Assembly (NCBI GenBank): GCA_020073385.1
Contig: JAIQFH010000007.1
Span: 62,001 to 126,000, forward strand
Direction of reading: 5' to 3'
Length of the DNA stretch: 64,000 nt
From: Terriglobia bacterium
GTDB lineage: Bacteria > Acidobacteriota > Terriglobia > Terriglobales > Acidobacteriaceae
Below the pieces are notes generated by a model. The model saw nothing but the letters and a program-made list of their open reading frames with translations, was not told where the DNA came from and did no database searches. Below are positions 44,710 through 53,830 of this stretch, in pieces. The translations under genes were made by a program, and so were the position numbers. Position 1 is the stretch's first letter, and each line of letters opens with the position of its first letter.

Positions 44710-46163
44710 GTCGCGGCCTTCTCCGCCGCGGAATTCTCCGCTCTCATTCGTTCGAGTTCGCGATGGGTGACCATTACTTCGACCCCGCTGCGACCGCGAA
44801 GGCGCTTCGCAACCTGCTCAGCGAGATACACCGAGCGATGCTGGCCGCCAGTGCAACCGAAGGAAACCATCAGGTTCTTGAATCCGCGTTGTTGGTAGTT
44901 GCTCACGCTGGCGTCGATCAGGGACATCACACTAGCCAGAAATTGGTGAACGCTCTCCTGCTGATTCAGATATTCGATTACAGGCGCGTCTTTCCCGGTC
45001 AGGGCCTTGAAACGCTCTTCCCGCCCGGGATTCGGGAGGTTGCGGCCGTCGAAGATAAATCCTCCGCCGTTTCCGCTTTCGTCTTTGGGCAGACCACGAT
45101 GAAAAGAGAAGCTGACGATGCGCACCACGAGATTGTCGGCGTCGGTGGCGAGGTGCTGGAGTTTTTCAGAAGCAAGCATGCTGTGAAAAGCTTCCAGCAG
45201 AGTAGGCAACGCGATCGGAAGCTTCACGTTGTGCAGCAACCAGCGGAGATTCTTCAGCGCATAGGGCACGCTCTGCAGGAAGTGCACCTTGCGCTCATAA
45301 AATCCCCGGAATCCATAAGCGCCTAACGCCTGCATGATGCGCACGTAAACGTAGGCGTAATAGTGCTGCATGAAGGCTTCGGGCTTGATGTCGATGAAGT
45401 TGCGGAGAGTCGCGAGGTAGTGATCGAGAAGCTGCTGGCGGAAATCCGGAGGCAGGTCGGCTTTCGCGTCGTAGAGAAGAGAGGCAACATCGTATTGCAG
45501 TGCGCCCTTCCGCCCTCCCTGATAGTCGAGGAAGTACGGCTTGCCGCCGGGCAGCATGATGTTGCGGGATTGAAAGTCGCGATAGAGGAAGTAATCTCTC
45601 GGCGCGCTCAGCAGAAACTTTGTGAGGCGGCTGAAATCGTCCTCCAGCGCCTGCTCGCTGAAGGGGATGCCGGCGAGGCGCAGGAAGTAGTACTTGAAAT
45701 AATTGAGATCCCAAGAGATGGATTGGCGGTCGAAGCTTCCGCGCGGGTAGCACAGCTTATAGTTCAGGTCGCGGCCAGCCTCGATCTGGAAGCGAGGAAG
45801 AGTGGCGATGACTTCGCGGTAGGCTTCGGCAACTTTCGGGGCGATGATTTCTCCTTTGCGGTTCTCCGAGAGCAGTTCGAAAAGCGAGGTATCGCCGAGA
45901 TCTTGTTCGAGATAGGCGCCCTGGTCGAGATCTTCAGCGTAAATCTCAGGAACGGGCAGGCCGTGCTTGCGGAAGTGGCGGGAAAATTCGAGGAAGGCGA
46001 CATTCTCTTCGCGGACTCCGTACAGTATGCCGATGGCGCTGGCGCCTTTCGAGGTGAGACGGATGATCTTCCGGCCGGAGCCACCGAGCTCTCCCTGCAC
46101 GGGCTGGACTGAATCCACGGGCGAGTGGAAGTGCTGTTCGAAGAGTCGTTTGAGGACATCCAT
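44706..46163 (-). CDS. AmgK-like sugar kinase fused to a RapZ C-terminal domain
   Basis: Residues about 1-340 are an aminoglycoside phosphotransferase-type kinase: the catalytic loop LYRDFQSRNIML (Asp and Asn) and the metal-binding FLDYQGGRKG match AmgK, which phosphorylates MurNAc or GlcNAc at the anomeric position. Residues about 350-475 match the RapZ C-terminal domain: IVSFSFHRGLP, GGFIFDGRNLPNPG, VSFGCTGGQHRSVYLAE and VTHRELE. In RapZ this domain senses glucosamine 6-phosphate. Such a fusion joins a recycling kinase to an amino-sugar sensor. It overlaps the MurU-like gene by 4 bases, so the two are translationally coupled. Confidence 0.88.
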   Translation of the reverse strand: MDVLKRLFEQHFHSPVDSVQPVQGELGGSGRKIIRLTSKGASAIGILYGVREENVAFLEFSRHFRKHGLPVPEIYAEDLDQGAYLEQDLGDTSLFELLSENRKGEIIAPKVAEAYREVIATLPRFQIEAGRDLNYKLCYPRGSFDRQSISWDLNYFKYYFLRLAGIPFSEQALEDDFSRLTKFLLSAPRDYFLYRDFQSRNIMLPGGKPYFLDYQGGRKGALQYDVASLLYDAKADLPPDFRQQLLDHYLATLRNFIDIKPEAFMQHYYAYVYVRIMQALGAYGFRGFYERKVHFLQSVPYALKNLRWLLHNVKLPIALPTLLEAFHSMLASEKLQHLATDADNLVVRIVSFSFHRGLPKDESGNGGGFIFDGRNLPNPGREERFKALTGKDAPVIEYLNQQESVHQFLASVMSLIDASVSNYQQRGFKNLMVSFGCTGGQHRSVYLAEQVAKRLRGRSGVEVMVTHRELERMRAENSAAEKAAT

Positions 46164-46521
46164 CGGGGCTCGGCTTAGATTCGAGATTCACCTCAAGATA
46201 CCACTGTGACCTGACGTCGGAGAAAGGCAGGCACCTTCCTGCGAAACACCGGATGTGGAGGCATAAACACGACAGGACAAAAGGCGCGTCACTGCCTGCG
46301 TGCTTTCGCACGTTCCTGCTTACCGGGGTCTTGTCGAAGGGGATTTCGAGAACTAAGTTCTTTGCGAGGAGGCGGTCTGCAGCGGATCGCGTACGGAAGT
46401 GACGTCTTGGCTCCTACCTTCGTACACTGAATGGAGGCCAAGCCATCTAATGTCCGGCACCATGCGTGCGACTAGTTCTTCATAGGCACATCTTCCAACT
46501 CAAATGCCTGAGGAGTCTTTA
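46164..46521. other. Gap without a recognisable gene
   Basis: About 360 bases between divergent genes. I saw no gene and no clear repeat; it probably contains both promoters. Confidence 0.4.
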
Positions 46522-49500
46522 ATGTCTCGTGCGCTTAGCCATGTGTGCTCGTCCTTCGTCCCAAAATCTTCCTTTCTGAAAGCGGCCCGGTACGCCATTA
46601 CGGTGTGCCTCGTGGTGTCTTTCGTTTCGACGGTATGGGGAATTGCCCCAACCCGGTTCAACGGCGTTACGACTGTGCTGCCTATTGGCGGTGTAACCAT
46701 CAGCCTGCCTTCGGACATCGCTGTGGATGCGGCGGGCAATGTCTACATTGCGGACACAGGAAACAGTCAGATCGTGAAGATAAATCCGCAAGGTAGCGCT
46801 TCTGTGCTTGCGATCAGCGGATTAAGCACAGCGCTAAGTTTTCCGAAGGGCATCACCGTGGATGGTTCAGGCACGCTCTACATTGCGGACTCAGGCAACA
46901 ACCGGGTCGTGACAGTCACCTCGGCAGGAATTGGGACAGTGGTAAGCACACCGAGCGTGACACTGAGTTCCCCGCAAGGCGTTGCTCTGGACCAATCCGG
47001 AAACCTCTTTATTGCTGACACGAACAACAACTGCATCGTGGAAGTGACCGCTGCAGGCACGGCCTCCATGGTTAGCATTACTGGGCTGGGTACGGCTCTC
47101 AATACCCCGACCGGACTGGCCATCGACCCAACGGGGAATCTGTATATCGCCGACTCGCTCAACAGCCGCATCGTCAAGGTCGCCGCAGGAGGAAGCGCCG
47201 GCTCGCTCCTCGCCATTTCCGGCTTAGGTACGGCTTTAGATACGCCGAGGGGAGTAGCAGTCGACGGACTGGGCAACGTGTACATTGCGGACACGAACAA
47301 CAATCGCATCGTCACCGTGACCAGCGGCGGCGTGGGCTCGCCGCTCAGCACTGGTGCCGTTTCGCTCAGCTTGCCCCAAGGTGTGGCTGTGAGCACGTTC
47401 GGGACAGTCTATATCGCAGATACCAGCAATAACCGAGCAGTAAGCAAAGCATCAAATGCGGTTGGGTTTGGTCATCTGCAGTTGGGAACATCGACGGGCG
47501 TGACCCAGACATTGCCCTTTACGGTGAATGTCGCGACGACACTCGGGGCAGTTAAAGCCTTCACATCCGGCACCGAGAACCTTGATTTCACCGTGGGTGG
47601 TGGAACCACTTGCACCGCAGGAGCTACCAACACGACCTGCACGGTAGACATACAGTATCTGTCGGGCGCTCCCGGTCTGCGCACGGGCGCGGTGGTGCTA
47701 TACGACAACGGAACTCCGCAGGCACCGGTTGTTACCGTTCCTCTCTACGGATTCAGCGATGCGCCTGTCGCAGCGCTATCACCGAATCCAGCAACCTTGA
47801 TCAGCACCGGCGGTGTGATTACGCAATATCCGTTCCAACTCGCTCTGGATGGCGCCGGAAATATGTACGTCGGCAATTACGTCCTATCCGGCACCAATCC
47901 GAAACTAGTGAAAGTACCCGCGGGTGGCGGTAGTGCTTCGGTAATAAGCACTCCGGGTTTCACCCTCAGCGCGATTTGCGGAATAGCTCTGGACGGCGCT
48001 GGCAATCTCTTCATTGGAGATCACGCGAATAACCGAGTCATCGTGCTAACGCCGGGAGGCGTCGCCTCTGAGCTGGCAATTAGCGGCTTGAGTCCGGCTT
48101 TGGGCGAACCCACGGAGATGGCCTTCGATGCAGCGGGCAATCTGTATATTGCAGATTACTCACCCAATGCCAGAATTGTGAAAGTCTCATCCCTGGTAGT
48201 AGCAGGCTCGACTTCTTCCGGAGTTGGAACAACGCTCGCTACCGGAAGCTATTCATTCACAGCCGGCAAGCTGTCGGGCGTGGCCGTATCTCCCGATGGG
48301 ACCGTCTACATTGCCTCAGGCACCGACAATACCAGTCATGTAGTTCAGGTAACCGCGGCCGGCGTCGCCTCCCTGGTGAATTCTTCCAGTCTCAGCTTCC
48401 TGAATCCTCAGGGCCTGACAGTGGACGGCATGCGGAACCTCTACGTAGCGGACTCCAACCACAATCGCATCGTAGAAATCACCACGGCAGGCGTGGCGTC
48501 GGTGGTCAGCGTTCCCGGACTGACCACCCCCTCAACCTTGTCTGCGATCTACGGCATAACCGCAGATGCTTCCGGAAACGTCTATATACCGGATTGGACA
48601 AACAACCGCCTCATCTACCTGAGCGTCGCGGGATCCTCCCTGACGTTTGCCAGCACCAAGCAGGGCTTCACCAGTACCGATAGCCCGAAGACGGCGACCC
48701 TAACCAACCTGGGCAACCAGGATTTGGTTCTTGCAGCTGATCCAACTTACACCGCGGACTTCTCTCAGCCAACTGGGAGCGTCAACCAGTGTCTCTCCGC
48801 CACTTCGCTAACACCGGGTACGACGTGCAATGTCTCGGTACAATTCACCCCACAATCGGTCGGCAGTCTGAGCGCTGCCATCACACTAACCGACAACGCA
48901 CAGAATTTCGCCGGTAGCACACAACAAGTCTCCGTCAGCGGTACTGGCATCACGCCGGGAGATACCACGGCAATGGCGGTCGGAATGAGCGCCTCGCCGG
49001 TCGATATAGCAGAGTCCTTCACGATCACGGCCACGGTGGCCGACACCACAACGGGCCATACGTCGACCATCCCCACTGGCGGAGTGACCTTCTCGGACAC
49101 CGTAGGTTCCTCGTCAGTCTCGCTCAACGGTGGAAGTGCCGTAAATCTCGTCAACGGAGTCGCGACTCTGACCGGCGTTACGCTCAGCGTTTCCGGCTCA
49201 CACACCATCACCGCCAACTATCAGGGTGTCAGCGGATCGTTCCTGGCAAGCACCAACACGGGGGCCGTTTATGTTCGGGCGACGTCCACGGTTTCGCTCG
49301 CCTCTTCAGCGAATCCCGCACTGCTGACGGACTCGGTCACCTTCACGGCGACGGTTTCCTCCGTGTCCGGTTCCCCTTCGGGCTCGGTCAACTTCTATGA
49401 CGGTGCAACGCTGCTGGGCTCGGGCACAATCGCCTCGGGTACGGCGACATATGCAACGTCGACCCTGGCGGTGGGCTCTCATTCCATCACGGCAGCCTAT

Positions 49501-50079
49501 AGCGGAGACACACAGTTCTCCATTTCGAACAGCTCTGCCGTCTCGCAGATCATCTCCGACTTCACAGTGGCCATCGCGTCCGGCGGCAGCTCGTCGGCGA
49601 CTGTCACTGCGGGTGGAACGGCAACGTATGCGCTCACCATCAGTCCTTCGGCAGGGACAACTTTCCCGGCGGCTGCGACGCTGACAACCGCCGGCGCTCC
49701 AACCGGGTCAGTAGTGACGATCACCCCGTCAACACTGGCGGCGGGTGCTAGTGCCACCAACGTCTCAGTCACGATTAAAGTGCCCGCATCAGCGGCAGCG
49801 ATTCACCGCTCAGGCAAAATGGGAGCAGCTTTCGCGTCGATCATGGTGGGCATGTTCCTGCTGCCATGGGGAGGAAGACTCCGCCGGCGTCTGGGCAGTC
49901 GCGGGCTGGCGATGTGCTGCATGCTCGTGGCACTGGTAGCCGCAGGGACGCTGGCTGGATGCGGAAGCGACACTCCCGCTACGCCACCTCCAGCGCAGCC
50001 GAGGAACTACACCATCACACTGACCGCAACCTCGGGAACCGTGACGAACTCAACCACTCTGCATATGACCGTGCAGTAA
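46522..50079 (+). CDS. Giant secreted NHL-repeat and Ig-like protein
   Basis: The ATG 46522 has AGGAG at 46511-46515. After a signal segment (ITVCLVVSFVSTVWG), six NHL repeats follow (for example GVAVDGLGNVYIADTNNNRI), then a beta-rich insert, then six more (GLTVDGMRNLYVADSNHNRI type). This suggests two six-bladed propellers. Next are a HYDIN-like domain (TPGTTCNVSVQFTPQSVGSL) and Ig-like repeats (SPSGSVNFYDGATLLGSG). The end has a hydrophobic segment, an Arg-rich stretch, a second hydrophobic segment, GCGS and NYTITLTATSGTVTNSTT, the same tail order as the protease at 11573. The function is unknown; adhesion or carbohydrate binding is plausible. Confidence 0.85.
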   Translation: MSRALSHVCSSFVPKSSFLKAARYAITVCLVVSFVSTVWGIAPTRFNGVTTVLPIGGVTISLPSDIAVDAAGNVYIADTGNSQIVKINPQGSASVLAISGLSTALSFPKGITVDGSGTLYIADSGNNRVVTVTSAGIGTVVSTPSVTLSSPQGVALDQSGNLFIADTNNNCIVEVTAAGTASMVSITGLGTALNTPTGLAIDPTGNLYIADSLNSRIVKVAAGGSAGSLLAISGLGTALDTPRGVAVDGLGNVYIADTNNNRIVTVTSGGVGSPLSTGAVSLSLPQGVAVSTFGTVYIADTSNNRAVSKASNAVGFGHLQLGTSTGVTQTLPFTVNVATTLGAVKAFTSGTENLDFTVGGGTTCTAGATNTTCTVDIQYLSGAPGLRTGAVVLYDNGTPQAPVVTVPLYGFSDAPVAALSPNPATLISTGGVITQYPFQLALDGAGNMYVGNYVLSGTNPKLVKVPAGGGSASVISTPGFTLSAICGIALDGAGNLFIGDHANNRVIVLTPGGVASELAISGLSPALGEPTEMAFDAAGNLYIADYSPNARIVKVSSLVVAGSTSSGVGTTLATGSYSFTAGKLSGVAVSPDGTVYIASGTDNTSHVVQVTAAGVASLVNSSSLSFLNPQGLTVDGMRNLYVADSNHNRIVEITTAGVASVVSVPGLTTPSTLSAIYGITADASGNVYIPDWTNNRLIYLSVAGSSLTFASTKQGFTSTDSPKTATLTNLGNQDLVLAADPTYTADFSQPTGSVNQCLSATSLTPGTTCNVSVQFTPQSVGSLSAAITLTDNAQNFAGSTQQVSVSGTGITPGDTTAMAVGMSASPVDIAESFTITATVADTTTGHTSTIPTGGVTFSDTVGSSSVSLNGGSAVNLVNGVATLTGVTLSVSGSHTITANYQGVSGSFLASTNTGAVYVRATSTVSLASSANPALLTDSVTFTATVSSVSGSPSGSVNFYDGATLLGSGTIASGTATYATSTLAVGSHSITAAYSGDTQFSISNSSAVSQIISDFTVAIASGGSSSATVTAGGTATYALTISPSAGTTFPAAATLTTAGAPTGSVVTITPSTLAAGASATNVSVTIKVPASAAAIHRSGKMGAAFASIMVGMFLLPWGGRLRRRLGSRGLAMCCMLVALVAAGTLAGCGSDTPATPPPAQPRNYTITLTATSGTVTNSTTLHMTVQ

Positions 50080-50161
50080 GGAGGAGACGACGAGGGCCTT
50101 GCATTTCTGGAATGCGACTTTTGGGGCCGCGTAGTTTAGGGGGCGTACTCGCTTCCAGCGA

Positions 50162-50830
50162 CTAGTACCGTGACCGCGTGATTGTGTAGTCAAAGGTGGC
50201 ACGAGCCTTCCTGCGGGTAAACGTCCATTGGATCGGAAGGTGATGGCGATTCATACGGCGGCTCCAGGCTTGAGTTTCTCTCCGCAGCGAGGTTCGGTCT
50301 GCGATGCGGCGCGAACCCAGGCACTGCCGCGAGAACAAACTGATGGCGATCTCGGCCTGGTTCAGCCAACTGCCGTGCTTGGGGGTGTAGTGCAGCGTAA
50401 ACCGGTCCCACAGCCAGCCTCCCGCCTTCTGGCCGAAGCGCTGCACCACCGCCTTGCGGGTATGCGAACTCAGATTGTCCAGCACCAAATGGATGGTATC
50501 CGCCTCCGGGTAACGGACCGCCACCTCCAGCAGGTAGTCGGCAAACTCCGGCGAGGAGCGGTGTGCTGTCACCTTGGGGAAGTACCGTCCCGCTTTCGGC
50601 TGCACCCCGCAAAACACGTTGGCGGTGCCGCAACGCTGGTATTCGCCGTCGCGGCGCGCCACATGTCCCGGTTGCATTCCTTGCGGCGGGCGAACTTCCT
50701 GGTGCAACACCACCGGCTTCTCGTCCACACACACCACCGGTTCCCGCTCACTCAGCGGCTTTTCGTACACCGACAAGATGTCCTCCATGCGCCGGATATA
50801 TTCCTCATCCAGTTCCGCCACGCACCACAT
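50162..50830 (-). CDS. IS630-type transposase, orfB (DDE catalytic half)
   Basis: The DDE catalytic residues are in VCVDEKPVVL, HLVLDNLSSHTR and SWLNQAEIAI. The frame opens with the MWCVAELDEEY block that in unsplit IS630 transposases directly follows KPWREK. It is therefore probably expressed by slippage from orfA. Translation from its own ATG would lack the helix-turn-helix DNA-binding domain. Confidence 0.9.
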   Translation of the reverse strand: MWCVAELDEEYIRRMEDILSVYEKPLSEREPVVCVDEKPVVLHQEVRPPQGMQPGHVARRDGEYQRCGTANVFCGVQPKAGRYFPKVTAHRSSPEFADYLLEVAVRYPEADTIHLVLDNLSSHTRKAVVQRFGQKAGGWLWDRFTLHYTPKHGSWLNQAEIAISLFSRQCLGSRRIADRTSLRRETQAWSRRMNRHHLPIQWTFTRRKARATFDYTITRSRY

Positions 50831-51352
50831 TTTTTTCCCGCCACGGCTTCAGGTCGTGGCTTTCCAGCAAGATCCGAATCGTTTCCCGTCCCACCCGCGG
50901 CACCAGTTTGCGTTTCACCACCTCTTCGGTCAGCAGGCGCACCGTCCAGCGCGAGCGGCCTTGCGGTGGTGGACCACAGGCCAGTGCCACGATGCGTTGC
51001 CGATGCTGCGCATCCAGCAAGGCCGCTTTCCCCGGCCGTGGCCGTTCGTACAAGGCCCGCTCCAAACCGCCCTGCCGATAGCGTTGGCTGGCCAGCCATA
51101 CCGTCTTCGGGGTTAAGGCCACGTTCTTCGCCACTTGGCGGATGGGTTGACCGTCGGCCAGTTGCCGCAGCGCCAAGGCTCGCAGCACCGTCCGCACGGG
51201 CTGTAACCCACTCTGCAACAGGCGCCTCAACTCCTGCCGTTCCGGCTTGGACAATTGAACTGCAGGTCGCTCTTTCATGTCTCAGCTATAGACATGAACG
51301 GGATTTCAAACAAGTATCTAGTCGCATTACTCTCTATGTGGTCAGAGTACTA
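50163..51352 (-). mobile_element. IS630-family insertion sequence
   Basis: Imperfect terminal inverted repeats are visible: TAGTACCGTGACCGCGT at 50163 and, at the other end read inward, TAGTACTCTGACCACAT. Each outer end is a TA, consistent with the TA target duplication of this family (50163-50164 and 51351-51352). The element is about 1.19 kb and carries two overlapping frames, orfA and orfB. The last codon of orfB lies within the end repeat. Confidence 0.85.
50805..51278 (-). CDS. IS630-type transposase, orfA (DNA-binding half)
   Basis: The 157-residue product has helix-turn-helix blocks (LRALALRQLADGQPIRQVAK, LTPKTVWLASQRYRQGG) and ends just after KPWREKN. A run of seven A on the coding strand (GGGAAAAAAATGTGG) sits at the join. 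A -1 slip there yields KPWREKKMWCVAELDEEY, continuing into orfB. This is the usual arrangement of IS630 elements with programmed frameshifting; a plain frameshift mutation is the alternative. Confidence 0.88.
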   Translation of the reverse strand: MKERPAVQLSKPERQELRRLLQSGLQPVRTVLRALALRQLADGQPIRQVAKNVALTPKTVWLASQRYRQGGLERALYERPRPGKAALLDAQHRQRIVALACGPPPQGRSRWTVRLLTEEVVKRKLVPRVGRETIRILLESHDLKPWREKNVVRGGTG

Positions 51353-51353
51353 G

Positions 51354-51383
51354 GGGCACGAAGCCGACTCGTGCCCATTTTTT
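51354..51383. terminator. Hairpin terminator beside the IS end
   Basis: GGGCACGA-AGCCGAC-TCGTGCCC is a perfect 8-bp stem followed by ATTTTTT. It may end rightward transcription. Confidence 0.65.
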
Positions 51384-51442
51384 GGGTGGAGGTCGCCTCA
51401 TCTTCGAATGTGAAATGAGCGAGAGCTGCTCCGGGATTTGTT

Positions 51443-51519
51443 TGGTGGCGGCGGTAGGACTCGAACCTACGACCTACGGATTATGAGACCGTCGCTCTAA
51501 CCACCTGAGCTACACCGCC
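51443..51519 (-). tRNA. tRNA-Met (CAT anticodon), with encoded CCA
   Basis: Read leftward from 51519 it starts GGCGGTGTAGCTCAGGTGG, has the anticodon loop CTCATAA, GTTCGAGTCC in the T arm, and ends CGCCGCC-A-CCA. Acceptor pairs are G-C, G-C, C-G, G-C, G-C, T-G, G-C. The D arm has AGCTCAGGTGGTTAGAGC. The sequence resembles elongator Met tRNA; a CAT anticodon can also be an Ile tRNA after lysidine modification. There is a T-T mismatch at the last pair of the anticodon stem (31-39). Confidence 0.9.
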
Positions 51520-51685
51520 ACTTGCCTGAAACAGGGAAGATGCGAAAACGACTGTGCGCCGGGTGGGCCGGCACCTTCGCGGCAGGAAACAACGCGATCT
51601 CTGAGCGTTGTACCCAATTTGATTTTAGAGGCGGTGCGGAAATAGGTCAAACCTGGCGTCGGGCGTCCATCCACCTAAGGAAGAT

Positions 51686-51732
51686 TCTAACCGCTGAGGA
51701 CGCGGAGAAATCCCGCAGAGATCGCTGAGGGA
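51686..51732 (+). repeat. Family F-like repeat
   Basis: AACCGCTGAGGACGCGGAG and CCGCAGAGATCGCTGAGG resemble the pair at 37910-37965. The gap from 51520 to 51789 otherwise shows no gene. Confidence 0.55.
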
Positions 51733-51789
51733 ACAGCCGAAAACCCGACACCATCTGCGCTCGACTGCGAGAGGCGTATACTCTGCGGC

Positions 51790-52176
51790 ATGATTTTTGG
51801 CGCGCACATTCTGTTATATAGCCAAGACCCTGGAGCGGATCGCGCATTCTTCTCCGACGTCCTCGGACTTCGCTCTGTCGATGTGGGACATGGGTGGCTG
51901 ATCTTCGGCCTGCCTCCGGCGGAAGCGGCGATTCATCCTGCCGACGGCGACTCTTCACAGACCCACGCCGGGCACGAACTTATGGGCGCGGTGCTCTACT
52001 TGATGTGCGACGACCTGAAGGCGGAGATCGCGGCGCTGCGCGGGAAGAACGTTCAGTGCACCGACATCCAGGAAGCGCCTTGGGGCATGAGCACGACAAT
52101 TCCTCTGCCCAGCGGGCGCGCCATCGGACTGTACCAGCCCAGGCACGAGACTGCTTTGAAATTGAATTCGAAATAG
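51790..52176 (+). CDS. VOC-superfamily (glyoxalase/bleomycin-resistance-fold) protein
   Basis: The 128-residue protein shows one pair of beta-alpha-beta-beta-beta modules: IFGAHILLYSQDPGADRAFFSDVLGL at the start, then GWLIFGLPPAEAAIH, GAVLYLMCDDLKAEI and IPLPSGRAIGLYQP. These positions hold the metal ligands in active members. The substrate and activity cannot be told. It lies 27 bases upstream of kdsB. Confidence 0.82.
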   Translation: MIFGAHILLYSQDPGADRAFFSDVLGLRSVDVGHGWLIFGLPPAEAAIHPADGDSSQTHAGHELMGAVLYLMCDDLKAEIAALRGKNVQCTDIQEAPWGMSTTIPLPSGRAIGLYQPRHETALKLNSK

Positions 52177-52203
52177 CCGCGATCTGCAATAATCGAAAAG
52201 TCC

Positions 52204-52923
52204 ATGAAAGCCATTGCTGTGATTCCGGCGCGCCTGGCTTCAACGCGCCTGCCGCGCAAGATGCTGCGCGAGATCGGTGGGAAGCCGCTGATCGGGGTGG
52301 TGTATGAAGCGGTGCGATCGTCGCCGCTGCTGGCCGATGTCATTATCGCCACGGATTCGGACGAGATCATGACCGCCTGTCGCGAACATGGATGGAAGGC
52401 GCAGATGACCGCAGGTACTCACAGAAGTGGCACCGAGCGCGTGCACGAGATTTCCTGCCGCGAGCGGGCGGACGTGTACATCAACGTGCAGGGTGACGAG
52501 CCGATGGTGCGGGCCGAGCAGATCGCTTCGCTGCTGCGGGTGATGGAGAATCCTGAGGCTCAGGTTGGCACGCTGATGACACCGGCAGCCGCGGTCGACA
52601 TTCAAAATCCGAATGCGGTGAAGGTTGTGACGGACCTCGCCGGGCGAGCTATGTACTTTTCTCGCGCTACGATCCCGTTCGATCGCGACCAGACAAATCC
52701 GCGTTACTTCAAGCACCTCGGGCTCTACGCGTATCGCAAGGCGGCGCTGGACCGCTTCGTGACCCTGCCGGAATCCTCGCTCGAGAAGAGCGAGCGACTC
52801 GAACAGCTCCGATTTCTAGAAAATGGAATCTCGATCTTTTGCGGGGAGACGCCGCATGACAGCGTTGGCGTCGATACAGAGGAAGATCTGCAGCGGGCGA
52901 TCGAGATCCTGAAAAAGCGGTGA
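52204..52923 (+). CDS. kdsB: KdsB, 3-deoxy-manno-octulosonate cytidylyltransferase
   Basis: KdsB activates KDO with CTP for lipopolysaccharide. The blocks IPARLASTRLPRKMLREIGGKPLI, TDSDEI, INVQGDEPMV and the ending DSVGVDTEEDLQRA match the family; 239 residues is close to normal. The presence of KDO synthesis indicates an outer membrane. It converges on the metallo-beta-lactamase gene with only 7 bases between. Confidence 0.95.
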   Translation: MKAIAVIPARLASTRLPRKMLREIGGKPLIGVVYEAVRSSPLLADVIIATDSDEIMTACREHGWKAQMTAGTHRSGTERVHEISCRERADVYINVQGDEPMVRAEQIASLLRVMENPEAQVGTLMTPAAAVDIQNPNAVKVVTDLAGRAMYFSRATIPFDRDQTNPRYFKHLGLYAYRKAALDRFVTLPESSLEKSERLEQLRFLENGISIFCGETPHDSVGVDTEEDLQRAIEILKKR

Positions 52924-52930
52924 GGCCGCC

Positions 52931-53830
52931 TTATTGCTTGCCCTCGCTCTCTAGTCGTTGCCGAAGTTTCTCGCGCGCGCCCTCCGCAAGTTTGTGACAG
53001 GCGCCTGAATCTATGAAGGCATCAGGCTTTACGCCTTTCTCCCGCAGGGCCAGACGGTCCCAAAATCCCGAGACTTCCGGGTGCGCGGTGATCAGAACAT
53101 CGCAGGGTGTGGCCTCAAAGAAGGCAAAACTCTTTTCGAAGTCCTCGATTGCATGTGGATACTCACGACTCTTCGTGAACCGGAAGCCGGGAGCGGAGAT
53201 CGGATTCAGGCTATCGGCGTAGACCATGTTGTAACACACCGCTCCTTCGCAGGTCTTCCACGTCCAACTCGTTCCGCCTGGAGTGTGCCCCGGCGTCAGG
53301 TGCGGGGTTATGGTGATCTCGCCGACGTGAAGGCTTTCGCCATCGTGGAATGTGGTCACATTCTTGACCGCCGCAAGCGGCGGTAAGCTTCCGTATTGTG
53401 GATCGCCTTTCCCCACTTCGCCTTTTCTCAGGACCTCCGCGCTCCACTTGCTGGCTGCCACTTGCGCGCCGCTTCGACGCTGCAGGTCGGCAATGCCGCC
53501 CGCGTGGTCGAAGTGCACATGCGAGTTCACGATCAGCTTCACGTCTTCCACGCGAAAGCCGAGCAACCGGATGTTGCCGGCGATAAGTCTGGCTGATTCC
53601 GGCAGGTCTCCGTCAATCAGCACGTGCCCAGCCGGCGAAGTGATCAAGATGGAACTCAGTCCATGAGGGCCTACGTAGTAGGTATTGCCGAAGATGCGGA
53701 AGGGAGGCTGCGCCTTATTCCAAGTAACGCAGTTCGCGCATGATGTCGCCTTCTGCCCTAAAGCCATGCCGTAACAGATCACGGCAAGGAGGCAAGCGAA
53801 TACCCCATGCTTTATTGGATGCCAACTCAT
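52931..53830 (-). CDS. Subclass B3 metallo-beta-lactamase-like enzyme
   Basis: After a signal peptide (FACLLAVICYGMALG), zinc ligands are H104-x-H106-x-D108-H109 in NSHVHFDHAGG, H182 in TPGHTPGG and H250 in ITAHPEVSGF. The blocks ADSLNPISAPGFRF, YPHAIEDFEKSF and PCDVLITAHP match subclass B3 enzymes, including the ISAPG region. B3 enzymes hydrolyse penicillins, cephalosporins and carbapenems, but not every B3-like protein is active. The start ATG 53830 overlaps the stop of the Ste24-like gene as ATGA; an earlier start lies inside that gene. Confidence 0.88.
   Translation of the reverse strand: MSWHPIKHGVFACLLAVICYGMALGQKATSCANCVTWNKAQPPFRIFGNTYYVGPHGLSSILITSPAGHVLIDGDLPESARLIAGNIRLLGFRVEDVKLIVNSHVHFDHAGGIADLQRRSGAQVAASKWSAEVLRKGEVGKGDPQYGSLPPLAAVKNVTTFHDGESLHVGEITITPHLTPGHTPGGTSWTWKTCEGAVCYNMVYADSLNPISAPGFRFTKSREYPHAIEDFEKSFAFFEATPCDVLITAHPEVSGFWDRLALREKGVKPDAFIDSGACHKLAEGAREKLRQRLESEGKQ

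Noticed and set aside
50162-51278. Transposase as a decayed pseudogene
   Set aside because: The catalytic residues and inverted ends are intact and the frame break coincides with an A7 slip site, so programmed frameshifting is likely.
51443-51519. tRNA as an integration site for the neighbouring IS
   Set aside because: The IS ends at 51352 with TA duplication, about 90 bases away, and the tRNA is intact; no attachment repeat is visible.
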